This document shows positions 47,037 through 55,943 of a DNA stretch of 60,304 nucleotides, piece by piece. The notes beneath the pieces are model-generated. The model was given only the letters and a program-made list of their open reading frames with translations. It made no database searches and was not told the origin of the DNA. Source of the DNA: Clostridium sp. OM02-18AC (GTDB lineage Bacteria; Bacillota; Clostridia; Lachnospirales; Lachnospiraceae); NCBI RefSeq assembly GCF_003481825.1, contig NZ_QULW01000023.1, forward strand, positions 1 through 60,304. The letters are read 5' to 3'. Numbering within the stretch: position 1 is the stretch's first letter; each line of letters opens with the position of its first letter. The position numbers were made by a program, and so were the translations under genes.

Positions 47037-48712
47037 CTATTTTTTCTTGATCATGCAACGTTTTTTGAAAAACGCAATTCCATAACACAAGACCTGGTCA
47101 TAGGCATCCTCGAATTCTTTCGCGTACATACGCTCATCGATTTGTCTGAGTGCCACATCACACTCGTCGGAAAGTTTTTGTGGGTTATCTGTATATTTTA
47201 CTTCAAACACTGCTACTTGTCCATTTTCTGGAGCGCATACAATCACATCGCTGCGACCTTCGCCGTGTTCTTTGTTTGATTCCACAGAATAAGCGGCATC
47301 AGCAAAAATACCGGCAAAGAAAGCATGGTAAAAGTCTTCTTTGTAATCGTGATAACTGATGGTCTTTCGCAGTAATTTATTCATTTCCGAAGTCGCGGTT
47401 TCGCTATCTCCGCTCCAAATAGCATGGAATAAGGTCTTCCGATCCCAGGAACGAGCGATTTCATCAAACCACTTTTTGATGGTTGTTTCAAAAATCTCAC
47501 GAATTTCGGCATTGGGGATGATGAGCAGCGATTCCGTCTTTTCTGGCAGCACAACTTCTGCCTGATCAAACAGCGCTTTTGTCAGATATCCAGTCAGGTA
47601 CAAAACGCTCCATAAGTTATCCTCAGATGCATGAAGATAATCATAAGTCAAGTTTTCTTCCATTTTTTGAGTAATCGGCTGGTCAGAAAGCAGGGTTTCC
47701 AATTTTTTGTAATATTGCTTCCAGCATAATCAATAAACGAGCGGATAATCGCATTATCGCTTGTATTTTTCCAATAGCTTTCTGGAACTGCACTCGGATT
47801 TATCAGGAGATCGTGAACATAATTCGTAACATCCCATGGACAATAGACATCCAAATCTCCAAAATGATAACCGTCATACCATTGTTTGATTTCAGATGAA
47901 TGGTTTTCTAATCCGGCATCACGGAGCAGCTTCTGAACATCTTCTTCTGTAAAACCAAAATATTCATTCAATCGATTTGAGGAAATACTATCTGAAACAA
48001 AGTTGTTTGTTCCTGTAAAAATGCTTTCTTTTGTAATCTTTAAACAACCGGTAATCACTGCAAACTTCAGGGACGGATTGTCTTTTAAAGCAGTGCCCAT
48101 AATGGCTTTGATCACGTTTAACATTTCCTGATAATAGCCATTTGTGCTGGCTTTTGCGACCGGCACATCGTATTCATCCATCAATAAAATGACTGGTTTT
48201 CCTTAGTGGGTACAGAGTACCTTGGTGAGAAGCAGCAGGCTGGTTTTAATCTCAGCAAGAGAAGCGGAGCGGCTTACGATTTTTTGAAAGGTAATCTTAT
48301 CGTATTCCGTTACCCGTTCACTGTCTAATAAAAAATCATACTGTTGAAATAAAAAAGAAAACATTGTTTCCAGCATTCCGTATGCATCCTGAAAATTCAA
48401 ACCATCAGTATCTTTAAATGTAAAAAAGATGGTTGGCCACTGATTTAACCATTTTTCACAAATTCCTGTATATTGTCCAATATCTAGTTTTTCAAAAAAT
48501 GGGCGGCTATCTTTTCGGATATCAAAGAAGCTTGCCAGCATACTCATCGCTAAAGTTTTTCCAAATCTTCTGGGACGTGTGATTAACGTCACTTCTGTAC
48601 TTTCGGTTTGCAGTAATGTGGAAATCAGAGTGCTTTTATCAATATAGTAATAACCGTTTTTCTGGATTTTTTCAAAATCAGAAATGCCGACTGGGATATT
48701 GAGGTTTTTCAT
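47037..48712 (-). pseudogene. AAA-ATPase-like / PD-(D/E)XK nuclease protein, broken
   Basis: Intact form would be about 558 residues from the ATG at 48712. N-terminal ATPase part: PVGISDFEKIQKNGYYYIDKS, Walker A-like LITRPRRFGKT, and LLMDEYDVPVAKA. C-terminal nuclease part: GRSDVIVCAPENGQVAVFEVKY. A TAA at 48203-48205 replaces an expected Tyr codon (CTH, stop, GKPVILLMDEYD, same frame), and an apparent loss of one A in an A6 run near 47703-47708 shifts the last 220 codons. These proteins occur in many copies in Lachnospiraceae and Bacteroidetes genomes; their role is unknown. It appears to have displaced the fourth paralogue. Confidence 0.8.
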
Positions 48713-48731
48713 GAAAATGCAACACTCCCTT

Positions 48732-48750
48732 CTATACGTACTACGTATAG
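48732..48750. promoter_or_regulatory. 19-bp perfect palindrome in the promoter of the ATPase/nuclease gene
   Basis: CTATACGTA, one centre base, TACGTATAG. On the minus strand it overlaps a probable -10 (TATACG, 16 bp after TTGTTT), 20 bp before the ATG. Likely an operator. A recombination site is also possible. Confidence 0.55.
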
Positions 48751-48962
48751 AATTATGATAACACGAAACAAATTCTCTCATAAGGCATAAAGCCTTGCCC
48801 GGGAAAAGAATCTTCCAATTTCACTTTCAGTCTTATATGAATTTGGATGGCTTTTTCGCGCTGTTGTTCCGATATAATGATAGAACGATATATTGCCTGT
48901 ATCGATTGGATTTTCCATTCAAAGGCAATAACCTGTCGACTATTTCACAAAGGAGGAACTTC

Positions 48963-49766
48963 ATGAAAGAAGAATTCAAAACGTACCTGATTGACCAGAA
49001 TCTGTCCAAAAACACGATTACCTCGTATCTCTACGCGATTCAACAGTTCGAGGAAAAGTATGACAAGCTCAGCAAACAGAACCTGCGGGATTACAAAGTT
49101 TATCTAATTGAACATTACAAACCGCAGACAGTCAATCTTCGGATCCGGGCTATCAACTGTTATCTGGAAAGTATTGAGAAAAAGCAATGGAAATTGACAT
49201 CCGTAAAAGTACAGCAAAAACCATTCCTCGAAAATGTGATTAGTGAAGCGGATTATTTGTATTTTAAGAATTGCTTGAAAAAAGATAATGAAATGTATTG
49301 GTATTTTGTGGTAAGATTTCTCGCTGCCACCGGTGCCCGGGTCAGTGAACTGGTACAGATAAAATGTGAACATGTTCGGATTGGATATTTGGATTTGTAT
49401 TCTAAAGGCGGTAAGCTGCGCCGTATTTATATTCCATCGGCATTGCAGAAAGAAACGTTGAAATGGATGGAAGAAAGTAAAAAAGAAAGTGGTTTTCTCT
49501 TTTTGAATAAATATGGGGAGCTGATCACCGCCAGGGGGATTGCCATGCAGCTGAAGCATTTTGGCGCACGCTATGGTCTGGATCCGTCCGTTATTTATCC
49601 TCACTCTTTTCGTCACCGTTTCGCGAAAAGCTTTCTGGAACGCTACAATGACATAGCTATGCTAGCAGACCTGATGGGGCATGCCAGTATTGAGACAACC
49701 CGAATTTATTTGAGAAAGACCAGTACAGAGCAGCAGAATATCATCAATCAGATTATTGACTGGTAA
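48963..49766 (+). CDS. Tyrosine recombinase (XerC/D-like), candidate switch enzyme
   Basis: 267 residues from the ATG at 48963, with AAGGAGG 6 bases upstream. A SAM-like N-terminal DNA-binding domain (1-85) precedes the catalytic domain. All active-site residues are present: R126 (TGARVSEL), K148 (SKGGK), H214 and R217 (HSFRHRF), H240 (LMGHAS) and nucleophile Y249. It is small for a phage integrase and no phage or conjugative genes are near, so it is more like a DNA-inversion or XerC/D-type enzyme. A TATAAT lies at 48873 and an 8-bp hairpin TATTGCCT / AGGCAATA (48891-48930) in the leader. It lies between choline-binding paralogues with shared leaders; inferred role is to recombine them. Confidence 0.9.
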   Translation: MKEEFKTYLIDQNLSKNTITSYLYAIQQFEEKYDKLSKQNLRDYKVYLIEHYKPQTVNLRIRAINCYLESIEKKQWKLTSVKVQQKPFLENVISEADYLYFKNCLKKDNEMYWYFVVRFLAATGARVSELVQIKCEHVRIGYLDLYSKGGKLRRIYIPSALQKETLKWMEESKKESGFLFLNKYGELITARGIAMQLKHFGARYGLDPSVIYPHSFRHRFAKSFLERYNDIAMLADLMGHASIETTRIYLRKTSTEQQNIINQIIDW

Positions 49767-49859
49767 GTTTTTTGCCAATCGGTTTTTCCTGTTCCTACTC
49801 TTCATTATACGGTGCCTATTCATTCGTTACAAGAGTACTGTTTCGCACTTTTCCCCTTC

Positions 49860-49955
49860 CCAATAATTTGCCTTATAGGAAGTATAATCGTCTCGTAATG
49901 CAATTTAGGAATTTCGTAGCAAATTCAAAAAAGTAAAAAGGAGAGTGCATTCATT
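49860..49955 (+). promoter_or_regulatory. Shared 93-bp leader, copy 2, with defective -35
   Basis: 49863-49955 is the same as copy 3 over the full 93 bp by eye. TATAAT at 49883-49888; 17 bp upstream the hexamer is CCAATA, a very poor -35. The unique sequence to the left is C/T-rich (TTTTCCCCTTCC). Candidate recombination site; silent promoter in this orientation. Confidence 0.7.
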
Positions 49956-51740
49956 ATGAGAAAGCAGACTAAATTAGTTGCAGTTGCATCTGCAGCAGCT
50001 CTGTTAGCTATGGGTGGTGCAATGACTTCTTTCGCAGCTCAGGGTTGGGTTGAGGAAGATGGTACCTGGTACTACTATGACAAAGATGGCAGCAGAGTAG
50101 AGAACGAGTGGAAAAAATCTGGAGACAACTGGTTCTGGCTTGACGGCGAGGACGGCGGTGCAATGGCTACCGACAAACTCGTTGAGGATGACGACGATAC
50201 CTACTATGTAGATGGTAACGGTGCTATGGTAACCAACACCTGGGTTAAAGTTGTTAACGAGGATCAGGACGATGATGATCCGGCTGAGTATCATTACTAC
50301 TACATGCAGAAGAGTGGTAAAGCTTACAAGGCTTCTGACAATTCTAGCAATACCAAATTCCGTGTAATCGATGGCAAAAAATATGCTTTCGATAACGACG
50401 GTGTTATGCTGTATGGTTGGGTAACCAACGATGGCGAATTGTCTACTGGTGATGATGGCTGGGAAAACGCTAAGTACTATTGCGGCAGCTGGGAAGATGG
50501 CGCAATGAAGACTGGCTGGCAGAAAGTTACCGTTTACGATGACAAAGACGGTAAGGATGATGACTATGATTACTGGTTCAACTTCAAGTCTAACGGTGAG
50601 AAGAGAGCAAGCAAAGAAAACTGGAAGTCCAATGGTAAATACTACAGCTTCGATAGCCGTGGTGTTATGATTTATCAGTGGGCAGAGGTTGCAAGTATTT
50701 CTACTGGTACCACTGCTTCTGCTACTAACTGGCGTTATTACAACAGCCCAGAGGATGGCGCTCGCCAGACTAAGGGTTGGTTCAAAGTAGTTGCTGCTGG
50801 TACTGACACTGACAACACTTTCAGAGAGAACCTTAGTGATAGCGAACTGTTTGCTAAGAAACTGGCAGATGACGAGAGCGAGAGATGGTTCTACGCTGGT
50901 GATAAGGGCGTTCTGTATGTAGGCGAGATTAAGAGCATTAAGGGCAAGTACTACGGCTTCTGGCCGGAGGATGGTCAGGGTAAAGCTGGTTCTATGTTAA
51001 CTGGTCTTTGCATCCTTGATATGAACTCTGATGGAACCATCGCAGCAGTAGTTGATGATGATATCGATTCTGACGCTATGGATGATATCCTTGATGGTAA
51101 CTACACCAATAGCAATGCTTCTTACAACCAGAGCAACTGGGGCTCCAATATCTGCCTGTACTACTTCGGTAACAATGCAGATACTGATGGCTCTATGAAG
51201 ACTGGTAACGTAACTGTTAAACTTGATGGTGATTCTTACAACTTCTACTTCCAGAAGACTGGTACTGCTAAGAGCGGTAAGGGTCAGGGTGTAACTGGTA
51301 TCGATGATAAGAAGTACATCTACATGAATGGTTGCAGAGTAAAAGCTGACAGCGATGATAAGTATCAGCTGGTTCGTGTAAATCCGAACAATGCTGGTAG
51401 CACCAACGTTAACGCTTCTGGTGTTAAGGTTGAGAAAGTTGACAAAGATGACGCTATCTTAGTTATGGATAAGAGCTACGAGAACAAGGATAACGAGAAT
51501 GTTAACTACGCTCAGCTGAATGATGCTAACTTATACCTTGTTAATACTAGCGGTAATGTTCAGAAGAACAAGACTGCCCTGAAAGATGGTAACGACTGCT
51601 ACTACTATCTGGATGGTTATACCCCGAAGGTATACACCGACAACAAGACTCTGAGATCTGCAAATACTGATTCCAAGAAGGGTGAAGTAATTACCGATTG
51701 GAAGGGTCTTGTAAAGAAAGGTACAACTGCTTCTAAATAA
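49956..51740 (+). CDS. Choline-binding repeat surface protein, paralogue 2
   Basis: 594 residues. Same signal peptide and near-identical first 110 residues as paralogues 1 and 3, then choline-binding aromatic repeats (YYYMQKSGKAYK, KYYGFWPEDGQ). The C-terminal third differs most: NPNNAGSTNVNASGV and DAILVMDKSYENKDNENVNY are its own, and it ends KGTTASK without the WHTYF motif of paralogue 3. Such a constant start with variable end fits an antigen family. Faces paralogue 3 tail to tail, 167 bp apart. Expected on the surface through phosphocholine binding. Confidence 0.88.
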   Translation: MRKQTKLVAVASAAALLAMGGAMTSFAAQGWVEEDGTWYYYDKDGSRVENEWKKSGDNWFWLDGEDGGAMATDKLVEDDDDTYYVDGNGAMVTNTWVKVVNEDQDDDDPAEYHYYYMQKSGKAYKASDNSSNTKFRVIDGKKYAFDNDGVMLYGWVTNDGELSTGDDGWENAKYYCGSWEDGAMKTGWQKVTVYDDKDGKDDDYDYWFNFKSNGEKRASKENWKSNGKYYSFDSRGVMIYQWAEVASISTGTTASATNWRYYNSPEDGARQTKGWFKVVAAGTDTDNTFRENLSDSELFAKKLADDESERWFYAGDKGVLYVGEIKSIKGKYYGFWPEDGQGKAGSMLTGLCILDMNSDGTIAAVVDDDIDSDAMDDILDGNYTNSNASYNQSNWGSNICLYYFGNNADTDGSMKTGNVTVKLDGDSYNFYFQKTGTAKSGKGQGVTGIDDKKYIYMNGCRVKADSDDKYQLVRVNPNNAGSTNVNASGVKVEKVDKDDAILVMDKSYENKDNENVNYAQLNDANLYLVNTSGNVQKNKTALKDGNDCYYYLDGYTPKVYTDNKTLRSANTDSKKGEVITDWKGLVKKGTTASK

Positions 51741-51777
51741 TTAGAGTTCGTTTTCTTTCAATTCAATCTATAAGACT

Positions 51778-51813
51778 GGCGACCACATAGAAAAGTGTGG
51801 TCGCCTTTCTTTT
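51778..51813 (+). terminator. Terminator of paralogue 2
   Basis: Perfect 10-bp stem GGCGACCACA / TGTGGTCGCC, 8-base loop, then TTTCTTTT. Confidence 0.9.
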
Positions 51814-51832
51814 GAAACACGCTTTTAAACAT

Positions 51833-51878
51833 AAAAAGGAAGCCAACACAAGGCTCAAAGTCTTGCATTGACTTCCTT
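51833..51878 (-). terminator. Terminator of paralogue 3
   Basis: On the minus strand AAGGAAG ... CTTCCTT arms with an imperfect inner stem and then TTTTTATG. 30 bp after the paralogue 3 stop. Confidence 0.7.
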
Positions 51879-51907
51879 TATTTGTCTGATTACCAGAAAA
51901 CTAAAAT

Positions 51908-53659
51908 TTATTTAGTAGTCTTTGCATCAAAGTAGGTGTGCCATCCGTTGCTCTTTAACTCATCGTAATCAGCAACATTCTTGTCATCAGCGTAGAACTT
52001 GATGTTATCTTTGTACATGAACCAGTACATATCGTAACCATCCTTGGTACCGGACTTGGTGCCAGTCTGGATTCTACCACTGGTATTTACAAGGTACCAA
52101 CCTTCTGCTGCAGTACCGAATCCAGCATAACCCTTCAGGTTATCCTCATCGCTATCTTTCTTAGCAGCTAAGCTGAAGTCCTTAACACCACTGATAGTCT
52201 TGATGTCAGCATTGTCATAATCTACAACAGTTACAGCATTATCATTGATGTTACCAGAAGCATGTACTAAGATGTACTTCTCATCAGAATCAGCTTTAAC
52301 CTTCTGACCATACTTGTAGATGTACTTGCCATCATCAACACCGTTTACGCCACGACCACGGCTGTCTGCGCTACCGGTCTTCTTGAAGTAGAACTGATAA
52401 GAATCACCATCCAGGTTGATGGAAACATTACCGGTCTTCATAGCACCATCGCTGTCCTGATCACCAGCATTGCCGAAGTAGTACAGATATACATTGGTAT
52501 CTTTCTGAGCCTGAACGCCATAGGTGTCCATGAAGTCATCCAGATCATCAGAATCCATATCATCATTGATAACGCTAACGATCTTAGAACCATCCATCTC
52601 CAGTGCGCACAGACCAACTAACATACGACCACCCTTTTTGCCGTCATCCGGCCAGAAGCCATAGTATTTACCTTTGATCTTCTTGATCTCGCCGACTACA
52701 AGGCCTTCATCCTTGCTATCGGAATAGTACCATCTCTCAGACTCATCATCAGAATCCTTGGATGCGAAAGTGGTATCACTCTCATAGAAGCTGTTGTCCT
52801 CGGTAGGAGCTACAACCTTGAACCAACCCTTGGTTACACGAGCACCATCCTCTGGGCTGCTGAAGTATGCCCAGTTAGAAGCGGATGCAGAGTTGGAACC
52901 AGTTGCGGTTTCAGTCTCATACCACTGGTAAACCATTACACCACGAGTATCGAAGTGATAGTATTTACCGTTGCTCTTCCAGGTATCACTGGTATCTCCA
53001 TGAGCACGTTTTTTACCATTGGATTTGAAGTTGAACCAGTAGTCGTAATCATCGTCCTTGCCATCCTCGTTATCATGAACGTTGATTTTCTGCCAGCCAG
53101 TCTTCATGGAACCATCTTCCCAGGAACCAAAGTAGTAGGTTACATCAGAACCAGACCACTCGTCCTCGCCGTTAGCCATGGTACCGGTCTCGGTTACCCA
53201 ACCATACAGCATCTTACCATCCTCATCGAAAGCATATCTCTTACCGTCGATAACTTTCTTGCTTACGCTGCTGCCATCGCCTTTGTATGCTTTACCATTG
53301 GACTGCATGTAGTAGTAGTGATACTCAGCCGGATCATCATCATCATCCTGATCCTCGTTAACAACCTTAACCCAGGTATTGGTAACCATAACACCGTTGC
53401 CATCTACGTAGTAGGTGTTGTCATCATCCTCAACCAGTTTGTCGGTAGCCATTGCGCCACCTTCTTCGGAATCCAGCCAGAACCAGTTGTCTCCAGATTT
53501 CTTCCACTCGTCCTCTACTCTATTGCCATCTTTGTCGTAGTAGTACCAGGTACCATCTTCCTCAACCCAACCCTGAGCTGCGAAAGAAGTCATAGCACCA
53601 CCGATAGCTAACAGAGCTGCTGCAGATGCAACTGCAACTAATTTAGTCTGCTTTCTCAT
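51908..53659 (-). CDS. Choline-binding repeat surface protein, paralogue 3 (likely the expressed copy)
   Basis: 583 residues, signal peptide 1-28, acidic choline-binding repeats throughout (GWVEEDGTWYYYDKDG, KKIKGKYYGFWPDDGKKGG). It is nearer to paralogue 1 than to 2 in the middle and end (GRGVNGVDDGKYIYKYG against GRGVTGVEKGDYIYKYG). It runs opposite to paralogues 1 and 2. Its leader is the only one of three with a good -35, so it should be the transcribed copy in this assembly. Ends SNGWHTYFDAKTTK, the same ending seen in the fourth-paralogue relic. Confidence 0.88.
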   Translation of the reverse strand: MRKQTKLVAVASAAALLAIGGAMTSFAAQGWVEEDGTWYYYDKDGNRVEDEWKKSGDNWFWLDSEEGGAMATDKLVEDDDNTYYVDGNGVMVTNTWVKVVNEDQDDDDDPAEYHYYYMQSNGKAYKGDGSSVSKKVIDGKRYAFDEDGKMLYGWVTETGTMANGEDEWSGSDVTYYFGSWEDGSMKTGWQKINVHDNEDGKDDDYDYWFNFKSNGKKRAHGDTSDTWKSNGKYYHFDTRGVMVYQWYETETATGSNSASASNWAYFSSPEDGARVTKGWFKVVAPTEDNSFYESDTTFASKDSDDESERWYYSDSKDEGLVVGEIKKIKGKYYGFWPDDGKKGGRMLVGLCALEMDGSKIVSVINDDMDSDDLDDFMDTYGVQAQKDTNVYLYYFGNAGDQDSDGAMKTGNVSINLDGDSYQFYFKKTGSADSRGRGVNGVDDGKYIYKYGQKVKADSDEKYILVHASGNINDNAVTVVDYDNADIKTISGVKDFSLAAKKDSDEDNLKGYAGFGTAAEGWYLVNTSGRIQTGTKSGTKDGYDMYWFMYKDNIKFYADDKNVADYDELKSNGWHTYFDAKTTK

Positions 53660-53755
53660 AATGAATGCACTCTCCTTTTTACTTTTTTGAATTTGCTACG
53701 AAATTCCTAAATTGCATTACGAGACGATTATACTTCCTATAAGGCAAATTATCAA
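53660..53755 (-). promoter_or_regulatory. Shared 93-bp leader, copy 3, with complete promoter
   Basis: On the minus strand TTGATA (53755-53750), 17-bp spacer, TATAAT (53732-53727), then the common leader and GGAGAG box. The TTG of the -35 lies outside the block shared with copies 1 and 2. Upstream DNA is A-rich (AAAAAATGTAAAAAACTA), like an UP element. Predicted to be the active promoter of the family. Confidence 0.7.
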
Positions 53756-54057
53756 TAGTTTTTTACATTTTTTCCACGTTTAAGAATAAATGCAATTCTA
53801 TGTAACTGCTTCTGGAAGTTTCCATCTCTCCATCACAATGACAGTATAATATAGTTTTTTTTGAAATGCTATAACGAAACCCTAAGCGTTTTCTTACGAA
53901 AATCTTACGGAAGTTATAGTTTTTGCGAAATATGTATTAATATTAGTACAATTTTATTTGTGGGGTATACGGCTGTCTGGCTTTGTGCTATATTGTTCAT
54001 ATATTTCTATTTTAAATTATTTTTGAACAGTTTTTATGGATTATGGAGGATTTTTTC

Positions 54058-55833
54058 ATGGATCGGATCGGTTTAATCTGCCGTTATATAAAGGAAGATC
54101 CGCGCTCTACGCAGCGGGATCTGGCACAAAAAACAGGATTTTCTGTTGGTACGGTAAACACGTTAATTAAAGAGGCGATGCAGCAAAGGCTGATTGCCCA
54201 GGGCAAGAGCGTTGCCGGTACCTATGAGCTGACCGGCGCAGGGGATGCATTTCTGAAACAGTTCAGGGTAGACGGTGCGCTGATTATTGCCGCAGGATTT
54301 GGTTCCCGTTTTGTACCGCTGACGTTTGAGACCCCAAAAGGACTTCTGGAGGTATTTGGGGAACGAATGATTGAGCGGCAGATCAAACAGCTGCACGAAG
54401 TGGGGATTACGAACATTACCATTGCAGTTGGATATTTAAAGGAGAAGTTTGAATACCTGATCGATAAATACCAGGTGAAGCTGCTCTACAATCCGGAATA
54501 CGCTGCCAAGAATACGCTGACCACGATCTACCGGGCGCGCCAGGTTCTTGCCGGAAAAAATATGTACATTCTCTCTTCCGACAACTGGCTGCGCGACAAT
54601 ATGTTCCACGCGTATGAGTGTGGTGCCTGGTATGCTTCTTCTTATATGGAAGGGAACACTTCGGAGTGGTGTCTTTCTTATAATAAGAAAGGACGCATCA
54701 CCCACGTGGAAGTCGGCGGACACGATTCCTGGGTCATGTACGGACCGGTGTTCTTTTCCAAAACGTTTTCGGAACAGTTTTTGCCTCTGCTGGAACAGTA
54801 CTACCAGACTCCGGGCACGGAAGAGTTTTACTGGGAGAATGTGCTGATCGAGCATCTGGATGAACTGGAGATGGACATCAACCGCCAGCCAGAAAATCAG
54901 ATTTATGAGTTTGAAAACCTGGAGGAACTGCGTCAGTTTGATCCACGTTACCAGAATCATTCAGATAACACGGCACTGGAGCTTGTCTCCCGCGTATTTG
55001 AGGTGCCGGAATCGGAGATCCACGATATCCGCTGCCTGAAATCCGGCATGACGAATAAATCTTTCCTCTTTCAGCTGCAGGGACGGCATTATATCTGCCG
55101 CATTCCGGGACCTGGTACGGAACTGCTCATCAACCGTAAGGAAGAGGCGGATGTGTACCGCGCCATTCAGCCGCTGAAGATTTCGGAGCACATCATCTAC
55201 ATGAATGGTGAAACCGGATATAAAATTGCGGAATACTATGAAGGTGCCCGCAATTCCCGTGCCGACAGCTGGGAGGATGTGGCTGCGTGCATGAAGGTCT
55301 TGCATAAACTGCATGAATCGAAGCTGACCGTGGACCATGAATTCAATATCAGGGAGCGGATTGCTTTTTATGAGGGGCTTTGCGCGGCTCATGGCGGCAC
55401 CTTGTTTGAGGATTACGCGGTGGTCCGCAGCCATATGAATGAATTGATGGACCAACTAGATGCACTGAACCGCCCGAAAGTGCTTTCCCATATCGACAGC
55501 GTGGCAGATAACTTTCTGTTTTTGCCGGACAGTTCCGTGCGGCTGATTGACTGGGAATATTCCGGTATGTGCGACCCGCTCATCGACATCAGCATGTGCG
55601 CCATCTACTCTTATTACGATGAGGACGCTGTAGAAAAGCTGATGGAGATCTACTTTGACCGGGAACCGGAGGCTGTGGAACGGAAAATCATCTACTCTTA
55701 CATTGCGCTCGGCGGCTTTTTGTGGGCGCTGTGGGCGGTATACAAAGCATCGCTTGGGGAGGAATTTGGCGAGTATACGCTGATCATGTACCGGTACGCA
55801 AAGCAGTATTATAAAAAGGTTTGTTTATTGTAA
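54058..55833 (+). CDS. HTH - choline-phosphate cytidylyltransferase - choline kinase fusion
   Basis: 591 residues from the ATG at 54058 (GGAGG 8 bases upstream). Residues 1-65 are a winged helix-turn-helix (STQRDLAQKTGFSVGTVNTLI). Residues 70-290 are a LicC-type cytidylyltransferase: LIIAAGFGSRFVPLTFETPK, and LSSDNWL as metal site. Residues 310-590 are a LicA-type choline kinase: KSGMTNKSFLF, LSHIDSVADNFLF and RLIDWEYSG. Together they turn choline into CDP-choline, donor for phosphocholine on surface polymers, which choline-binding repeats recognise. The HTH may tie expression to choline. No LicD transferase is in the window. Divergent from paralogue 3; its own promoter was not clear in 53756-54057. 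Confidence 0.85.
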   Translation: MDRIGLICRYIKEDPRSTQRDLAQKTGFSVGTVNTLIKEAMQQRLIAQGKSVAGTYELTGAGDAFLKQFRVDGALIIAAGFGSRFVPLTFETPKGLLEVFGERMIERQIKQLHEVGITNITIAVGYLKEKFEYLIDKYQVKLLYNPEYAAKNTLTTIYRARQVLAGKNMYILSSDNWLRDNMFHAYECGAWYASSYMEGNTSEWCLSYNKKGRITHVEVGGHDSWVMYGPVFFSKTFSEQFLPLLEQYYQTPGTEEFYWENVLIEHLDELEMDINRQPENQIYEFENLEELRQFDPRYQNHSDNTALELVSRVFEVPESEIHDIRCLKSGMTNKSFLFQLQGRHYICRIPGPGTELLINRKEEADVYRAIQPLKISEHIIYMNGETGYKIAEYYEGARNSRADSWEDVAACMKVLHKLHESKLTVDHEFNIRERIAFYEGLCAAHGGTLFEDYAVVRSHMNELMDQLDALNRPKVLSHIDSVADNFLFLPDSSVRLIDWEYSGMCDPLIDISMCAIYSYYDEDAVEKLMEIYFDREPEAVERKIIYSYIALGGFLWALWAVYKASLGEEFGEYTLIMYRYAKQYYKKVCLL

Positions 55834-55866
55834 GAAAAATGTTACCAGTTTCCATCATGCCTATGC

Positions 55867-55872
55867 TATAAT
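55867..55872 (+). promoter_or_regulatory. Probable -10 of the fourth choline-binding gene
   Basis: TATAAT, 71 bases before the ATG; the -35 (TTACCA, 19-bp spacing) is poor. Confidence 0.35.
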
Positions 55873-55943
55873 CGATTTATCGGAGGATTGCCGCCGCGTG
55901 TTGCGCTGCGCAATCCTGTATTGTACGAAACAGGAGGAACGGT

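Noticed and set aside
48963..49766. Recombinase as integrase of a prophage or conjugative element
   Set aside because: No excisionase, phage, relaxase or attachment-site pair was seen nearby.
53861..54076. 71-codon hydrophobic frame before the LicC/LicA fusion
   Set aside because: No ribosome site and it overlaps the start of the fusion gene; it lies in promoter DNA.
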